Shown here: positions 57,401 through 64,000 of the stretch, one piece after another | Position numbering within the stretch: the first letter of the stretch is position 1 | Layout: every line of letters starts with the position of its first letter | Assembly: GCA_028622995.1 (NCBI GenBank) | Contig: JAJQJQ010000031.1 | Coordinates: 2,666,001 to 2,730,000, forward strand | DNA length: 64,000 nucleotides | Direction: 5' to 3' | Source: Panagrolaimus kolymaensis | Taxonomy: Eukaryota > Nematoda > Chromadorea > Rhabditida > Panagrolaimidae | Notes under the pieces: model-generated | Seen by the model: the letters and a program-made list of their open reading frames with translations, nothing else | Database searches by the model: none | What the model was told of the DNA's origin: nothing | Made by a program: the position numbers and the translations under genes

Positions 57401-59798
57401 CCTTCAACAAATAATATTATCAACACTTCAAACAAAACAAACAATGAAACTCAGGTATGTTATTACTTTTGTACCCATCGTTAAAAAAAAGATAATAAAT
57501 TTAGATAACCACACCGATAAATAATTCTTCGAACCCTTTATTGGTTACAAGCCTTATTTCAACCACTTCACCATCTTTATCAGATCCTTTGAATGCAGGC
57601 AATAATAATTCATTATTTACATCGTCAAATCCAACGATGGAAAATGGATCTAATCAATCAACAATTAATCCCACAGTAAACTCAAACTTAACTTCGTCTT
57701 CTAATCCCTTTCAAACTACTCTTTCCATACCATCTTCAAATAACAGTGATACAACGACACCATCATCTCCTGACAATGAAATAAAAAGTTTAACAAATTC
57801 TTATGGAAATATAATAACAGAAGATTCTTCCAATTCCAATAATTCCAATTCTAATAATTCAAATTCCAATAATTCCAATAATTCAAATAATTCCAATAAT
57901 TTCTCAAATATTTCTGGCGGGGATACTAACCAATTTAATTTATCGTCCTTATCCTCTCCTCTTTCAACTAATGATTTAGAAACACTAAGCAAAATTTACA
58001 ACTTGAATGTACGTAATTTATTAATATGAATTTAAATAAAAAAAATTTTAAAATAATTATTTTAGTCGAGCCTAGATAGTATTACAATTGAAACCAACGC
58101 TCAAAATTCACTCATTGCAATTGCGGCTTCACTTTCGGATGCTGAAAAAGAAGCTTTGGGTTATAAACTGCCTGAATTAATTCAAACTTGTAACATTGGT
58201 GGAATTCCATGCAACATTGATCGGTAAAATCCAAAAAATCGTGTGCTTTAAAATAAAAAGTAAAACTTTTTTAGTGACTTTTCTCAAATTTATGATGTTG
58301 ATTATGGGTATTGCTATACATTTAATCATGAATTATTTTACAATACCACACGAATGGGAACGGATCATGGTTTAAAATTGGTTGTTTTAAGTGACGCAAA
58401 TGAATATTTAGCAACAAGTTCTGAACAAGGAGTAAAAGTGGTTGTTCACTATCAAGATCAATCACCATTTCCAAATATTGATGGATATCGAAGTGGTACA
58501 GGAAAAGCTATTGATTTGAGATTTACTTATGTAAGAAATTTAAAAAAAAGTATTTTTATTTATATATAACTTTTGTAGGGAATTCTAAGTCGATTGGATG
58601 CTCCATATGGTGAATGCAACGATCTCGATAAATTGAAAGAATTGAATCAACCGTTTTATTTTCCTGGAGCTTATACAGTTGAAGTAAGTAGAAAATATAA
58701 ACTTCTAATAGCAGTTAAAGATTTATCTTTTAGGGTTGTTATCGATCATGTTTTCAACAAAAAATTTCTAAAGCTTGCAATTGCTCCGATCCTCGATTTC
58801 CATTGCCCTCAGATTTATCCACTGCAACTTTTTGTCAAAATACAGATACAGTAAAATGTATGTAGTAAAATTTACAAAAGCGAGATCTTTAAAGCTTTTT
58901 TAGATGCTTGTTATGAAAAATATATTGAAGATAATGGAGATTATTATAATGTTGAAGATTGCATGTGTTCCATCCCCTGCAAGGATGTCGCTTATGCTGC
59001 GGAAGCTTATTATTCAAATTGGCCATATGGAACATACTTTTATCAAGCTTTATGCTCCAATGCCACTTTATTAAATGGTAGTGGTTGCCAACAATATTAT
59101 CAAGACAACACGGTTTTAGTTCAAGTCAGCTATGCAAGGCTGGGATATGAATCAATGGAAGAAACTCCAGTCACAAGTGTTAGTTAAAATAAGAAAAATA
59201 AAAGTTTATAATTTATTTTTTAGGGCTCTGATTTATTTAATAATTTAGCAGGAAATACTGGTCTTTGGATTGGTTTCACCGCTGTCACTGCAGCAGAATT
59301 AGCATTAATTTTTATACAAATTTCTTTATGGATTTGTACTAAGAAAGCAGAATTGAAAGAAGTTCCAAGTTGCCGTCGAAGAAATTACACATTTGATGGA
59401 GATTTGGATAAACAAAAAGACCAAGCTTTGAAAGCTGCAATTATTGGAGGACTTTCACGAGAAACGGGCACTTCTGTCTCTGGAAATTTAGGGAATCACA
59501 ATAATAATCCATTTCAAAAAACATTTTTGAATAACATCGGATTCGATAATGAAACAGAAATCATTGATTATTTATATAAACCCAAAAATTTTGCTAATAA
59601 CGATCTTCGAAAACGACGTAACATTTAAAAACCTTTCTTCTTCAAATTAAAAATATAGTTTCAGGTAATTCTCATGTTGCTACAATGATTGTTGTTGCTG
59701 ATCCAAGCAGTTTGTATGAATCGATAATACCCGTAAACCACGTTGATGTTTATGAAAGCCAACTTGTAGTAGCTCCAACCCTGTTCAAAGCGCCATAA
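54044..59798 (+). CDS. DEG/ENaC (degenerin) cation channel subunit with a large mucin-like ectodomain insert, 1703 aa
   Basis: Fourteen exons close exactly to 1703 aa: 54044-54098, 54156-54301, 54351-54452, 54500-54719, 54771-55157, 55203-57454, 57505-58008, 58066-58223, 58275-58530, 58579-58683, 58734-58857, 58904-59178, 59224-59617 and 59665-59798. The N-terminal FCHWTFSVV and TM1 (~35-57) lead into FPAVTICNLNPFKKS, a degenerin hallmark. A furin-type RRKR lies at 132-135. After a Cys-rich segment, residues ~372-1222 are Ser/Thr-rich (a candidate O-glycosylated mucin region). The channel ectodomain then resumes: YGYCYTFN, PYGECND, GCYRSCFQQ, CNCSDPRFP, CMCSIPC. TM2 has GNTGLWIGFTAVTAAEL, and a cytosolic tail ends the protein. 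These channels are trimeric Na+ channels for mechanical, acid or peptide stimuli. The usual ectodomain has no such insert. Confidence 0.92.
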
Positions 59799-61443
59799 AT
59801 GAATCAGTACCAAAATTATAAATTACATAATTTTCGACAACAAACATATTGTTGATTTCCATCAAATAGAAAAACACTTCATTTTTTTGCTTTTTTCTTT
59901 CATATTTATTTATGAATTATCTAATACAGTAATTATAAAATAAAATTTTTTATATTCTCTCTATCTTTCTCTCTTTTTCTGATACACAAACAAAATAAAA
60001 ACATTTTTTAAAGGCAAGAAAAAAAACTAAAAAAATAACAAATAAAAATTAACCATATTTTTTTTAGTTTTACTGTGGTGTTTTAGATATCTGAAAGTTG
60101 CGCCCAAGGGGGCTATTTCATTATATTTTTACAAGAAAAAAAAGGAAACTACATTGATTTTTTATATTATGTATTTTGTTTCTGGTATTATTTCAATCTG
60201 CATTTTATTATGCTAAAACACTTGACATTTCATATGACGTTTTCCAAAGATACAATTCATTAAAAGAATGTGAAGCTAATCCAGAACAAAAAAATATATC
60301 ACGGGACCTTGATCTTGTTTAATAAGCCTGTTAAAAAAAATAAGAATTTTGCTAATTTATTAGTTAAATTTTTTGTTTAAAAAAATAGTGATACTTCATT
60401 TTAATAATATATTTTTTGGAAAATCACGATAAAAATCTTTAAATTTTATTGCAACATCCAGGCGCATCCGCTGTTTCATTTTAATATGATGTATTTTCCT
60501 TAAAATTAAGAAATTATGGTGTTCATTATGGGACATCTCTTCAAATTAGACATATTACGTAAAAGATTTAAAAGAAATCAGAATGACGAAGAAAAATTCT
60601 TTTTAACTTTTCGAGTCTGTTTTTAAATTCTATCTCCAAAATATTCACATGTAAATAAAGTTGTGGATCATCATTCTTCCATCCCATCTTCGATCAATCG
60701 CATTTAATCGAGGATTCAAACTGCGAAAATATTGTGTTTTGTTACCATGCTTTTTTTATATTCTCGATATTCCTTCTTTCGTTTTGTAGTTTTCAACGTT
60801 TAATCGAACGCGAATGGATTCTTGGTGTACATCAATTTGCGAAGCGATGTGCCCATTCAGCTTATGCCATTGGAACTTGGACTGCCCCAGATGAATCTCC
60901 AGTATTTTTATATTTCCTAAATTGTGTCTTTCACGTAATTTTTAAAATTTAAAAAATATGTTTTTTGTTTCTTGCAATATTTTTATTTTTATGTTTGTTT
61001 CGATGATACACTTGACATCTTTCGAAGTTATGATCCTTTAAAGCTCTATGTAGCAAATTTAAAACGAAAAATATATCTCTTAACAATGATTTTGATTTAA
61101 AAAATTGTAATTTATTATGCAAAACAAAATTTCAAAAAAAATACTAAAATCCAAAATGTTGTTTTTTATGTATAAGCAAAATAACACTAGACACAAAAAT
61201 TAAAAAGCTTGCATGATTTTGAATAGTTTTTTTTTTTGAAAAATAATTTTTCTTTATGTTGTTCCTCCATTTTCTGAATTTTCATTAATAACAAATTGAA
61301 TTCAACTAACAACTAAGCAACAGAAATAAAAAAATAAAATGCAAATTTTAAAAAAAGAGAATAAACTAGAAATATTTTTTCATTGTAATATCAAAAAGTT
61401 TTTTTTATTTATTTCGAAAATAAAATTTTATTTTTTTGTTTGA
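59799..61443. other. Upstream region of the second degenerin gene with decayed duplicates
   Basis: It starts with the 3' flank of the first channel gene. At ~60150-60320 there is a frameshifted remnant of the small membrane protein (AKTLDISYDVFQRYNSLKE). DNA homologous to 51610-51970 follows at 60411-60790, then the MTMR9-like fragment, another small membrane-protein remnant (~60990-61095), and the near-identical upstream block. Confidence 0.75.
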
Positions 61444-61880
61444 ATGGGTTTAATTACGTTAGCTAAAAATTTTTGTCATTGGACGTTTAGCGTTGTTAGT
61501 AAGTTTGTTTGGGCTTTATATAACTTATAATTAATTTTATCATAATTTGTTTTAGTTGCCGGACATTTAGCAAAAACAAATAATAAAATATGGAGAGCTT
61601 TTTGGAGTATTTTATTAATTATTACGATAATTGCATTTTGTCTTCATTGTGCATTGAATGTTATTGAATATTTAGCTTATGAAAAAACTACCGTAATTAG
61701 GGTAATCAAAAGTTTAATAATTTTAGTCATAACACAGATGCCATTTTTAGTTGTATTCATTGCCAAGCGCTCCATTTCCAGCAGTGACAATTTGCAATTT
61801 GAACCCTTTTAAAAAATCCGCTTTGGACAAATCTTCATCTTTATCTAATTTGGTAAAAATAAATTTTAATCTTTTAAAAT
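60785..61880. repeat. Duplicated 5' block, copy B
   Basis: This is the partner of 53385-54480 and covers the MTMR9-like fragment, the small membrane-protein remnant, the upstream DNA, and degenerin exons 1-3 with both introns. Confidence 0.9.
60790..60931 (+). pseudogene. Second MTMR9-like fragment
   Basis: FQRLIEREWILGVHQFAKRC and SPVFLYFLNCV match the fragment at 53295 and the myotubularin EREW block. It starts directly after TTTTGTAG and lacks the phosphatase-loop part found in the first copy. Confidence 0.65.
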
Positions 61881-64000
61881 TATTGGTTTTCCTTTAGATA
61901 AGCGCTTATAAATATACTTTGGATAAAAAGGCAACAACCGAAAGCACAGCAATTATTACAACATCGCCAACAGAGAAAAAACTTCGAAGAAAACGTGAAA
62001 CATGCCCCACAGACGGTGTATCATCTGTAAAGGCCCCATCATCGTCTATTTTTGAAACGTATACTGTAAGTAATTGTGATGGAACATATTTTGATCTTAT
62101 GTACAATAGTAAGTTTATTCTTTTTTAAACAATTTTTAAACTTAATTGGAGTTATTTAGTGTGCGATGGTTCGTCAGAGTGGTTCTTTGACCACATGCTT
62201 ATAACAGATTTTAATGAAAATAAAGATATTATTGAAAAAGGCTTTTTTTATTGCGCTCATGACACTATTTGTGCCAATAATTGTAGTGCATGGGTTTCCG
62301 GTAATTTAGCATTAAAAAGCATTGCTGATTGTGCTAAAAAGAATTTTACTTATCCACCTGTCACTGGGGAATTTAATATTGCGGCCATGATTGCTAAAAC
62401 TTACGCACAAAACTGCGCTCTATCTGATAAGAATTGTGATTTTGGTTATTATAAAAAACCAAGCATAAAATACCCCGCTAATTATTGGTATGTTGCATGT
62501 CCATCTGCAACACCAGACGTTAATAATGTAACCATTAAAATGGAAGGTAAACATAATTTAATAAATTATATTAAAAACTAAATTTGTTTTTTTAATTAAG
62601 GGTGCGATGGAGTTGGTGGTGTTCCCTTTAATCGTAAAACAACAGCATTGATAAACCCGCCCACCACTTGCTTGGGTAATTATCAAACTATTTCTAATCA
62701 ATTTTCAAATGCTTTGGATGAAACCGATTGTGGTGTGTGTGGGATAAATTGTCCATATACTAGCACAACAAATGATTGTGATACAAATCAACAACTTATA
62801 TGCAGTCTTTACCAAACCTCCTGTCCAAAAACAACTACAGAAGAAAGCTTAATCACTTCAACGCAAGAAAAAACAACAATCATGATTGAATCGACAACAG
62901 ATCAAGGTTTACCTATGTCAACTACGGTTCCAATCCAATCAACTACAATTGATGGAAGTGGATCAATAACTACGACCTCAATAGGACTCCATTCTTCAAC
63001 ACCGATTCCCGTTCAATCAACTACAGTGGACCCAAGTTTTTCCACAACAAATGGAGCAAGCACAACAGAAGCAATTGCTTTCACAACTTTAAAGCCTTCT
63101 ACTACGCCAGATTTTGATACTACAACAAATATCCTAACCACTACGCCTCTAGTAACTAGAACCTTTGAGCCATCCAGCTCTTCAAATGAGCTAATTACGA
63201 CATCAGCTTTATTTACAACCAAACTTTCAACAATTTTATCCACTTCAAAAGAGATCACAACTATAGCTCCAACAAGCACAGAAATTATTACGCCATCAAC
63301 TGTTTTGCCTTCTTCAACTGATTCTTCAGCGAGCATTATCTCCTCCACGATGCCATCTTTAGAGACAACAACAGCAATTGAAAAAACAAGCACAGACCAA
63401 ACGACCAATGCCGCAATAATTTCATCAACAATATTATCAACCCCTTCGAATTTACCAACAACAACAAACGCAATTACTGTTACCACAACTAATCCAAACA
63501 CAGCTGAAAGTACGGTTAGAATAACAATTACGCCCATTGTCACTATACCCTTAACATCAAAAGCTTCACCAACAACAGAAATATTGTCCACTACACCGGT
63601 TGTTACTATAACAAACGAGCCACCATCCGTATCATCAACAAACATTAAAACAACTTCATTTCTAACAACTGCTGACAATTCGGGCTTTTCAACCTCAAAG
63701 ATATCTACAACGTTAGCAGTTTCAACAATAAAATCATCCACATCACAAACTCAACAAGTTAGTTCTTCATCAAAGGCTTCAACTAACGATTTATTAAATA
63801 CATCACCAACATCAGTAGTTGCTATTACGGCATCATCAAAAAGCGAAACATCTGGGATTCTATCGACTTCAAATCCATTTATAACAACAGTTTTATCTAA
63901 AGATACAACGAGTGTAACAAAAAATTCAGAAATGGATTCAACTACTCCAAGTTCCTTAGGTGAAACAACACCATCAACCAAAAATGACGGGTCAGATTCT
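61444..64000 (+). CDS. Second DEG/ENaC channel subunit, tandem paralogue, cut by the window end
   Basis: Exons 61444-61498, 61556-61701, 61751-61852, 61898-62108, 62160-62546 and 62601 to beyond 64000 follow the same plan as the gene at 54044, and exon 5 has the identical length (387 nt). Exons 1-3 encode the same TM1 and FPAVTICNLNPFKKS block. The furin-type RRKR is conserved (KLRRKRETC). The Cys-rich ectodomain segment (residues ~170-300) is only about half identical to copy A, although Cys positions and GYYKKPS are kept. A Ser/Thr-rich mucin-like region starts near 62840 and continues to the window edge. The second half of the channel lies outside, so completeness cannot be judged. Confidence 0.88.

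Noticed and set aside
1..64000. tRNA, rRNA genes and CRISPR arrays
   Set aside because: No cloverleaf with the conserved T-loop, no rRNA-like block and no regularly spaced repeats were found by eye.

Overview
The window is nuclear DNA of a small invertebrate animal, most probably a nematode. It is strongly AT-rich. Nearly all genes have short introns (about 45-170 bp) with GTRAGT-type donors and TTTTAG/TTTCAG acceptors and no clear polypyrimidine tract. Many start codons lie a few bases after an acceptor-like TTTTAG/TTTCAG, as expected for spliced-leader trans-splicing. The non-NMDA glutamate receptor, the degenerin channels and the F-box-like C-terminus of the first complete gene also look nematode-like, perhaps Panagrolaimidae/Tylenchina. 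The exact lineage is an inference.

Left part (1-15.4 kb): the extreme 5' end of an NAD-dependent glycerol-3-phosphate dehydrogenase gene, a 5.5-kb gene-free stretch with short inverted-repeat transposons, a chimeric HAT-repeat/F-box-like gene, a Ser-rich orphan, the mitochondrial assembly factor CMC2, a very compact SUN-domain protein, an acidic 842-aa TADA3/ADA3-like protein, and a small mitochondrial inner-membrane protein resembling COX8.

Centre (15.5-33.4 kb): the most unusual region. A 5-exon gene (minus strand, 16815-27470) encodes a 3466-aa protein with a complete bacterial-type SecA motor: Walker A, DEVD, the WSEGLHQ region, LAGRGTD and the GRAAR motif. It also has a collagen-like Gly-rich segment and a C-terminal membrane segment. 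Beside it on the same strand is a 6-exon gene for a 1087-aa membrane/coiled-coil protein, and divergent from that an orphan 172-aa gene. This intron-poor block is flanked by direct repeats of the last exon and 3' flank of the neighbouring glutamate-receptor gene. The left copy is about 97% identical over the exon and has since been hit by a hAT-like MITE. I propose the block as the candidate undescribed system.

Right part (33.3-64 kb): the kainate/AMPA-type glutamate receptor; a cluster of four LRAT/PLAAT-type NlpC/P60 genes, in which two have lost both catalytic His and Cys, one has an in-frame TGA, and two end in CaaX-like tetrapeptides; a 62-aa protein with an N-myristoylation-type start; importin-5 (IMB-3); small multi-pass membrane proteins; and a tandem pair of DEG/ENaC channels with an ~850-residue Ser/Thr mucin-like insert in the ectodomain. 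The two channel genes share a nearly identical ~1-kb 5' block (TM1 exons, introns and upstream DNA) but have diverged ectodomains. Remnants of a catalytically dead myotubularin (MTMR9-like) and of the small membrane protein lie upstream of both.

Exon models were built by hand and checked for reading-frame continuity; most multi-exon genes close exactly. The importin and receptor exon edges are approximate.
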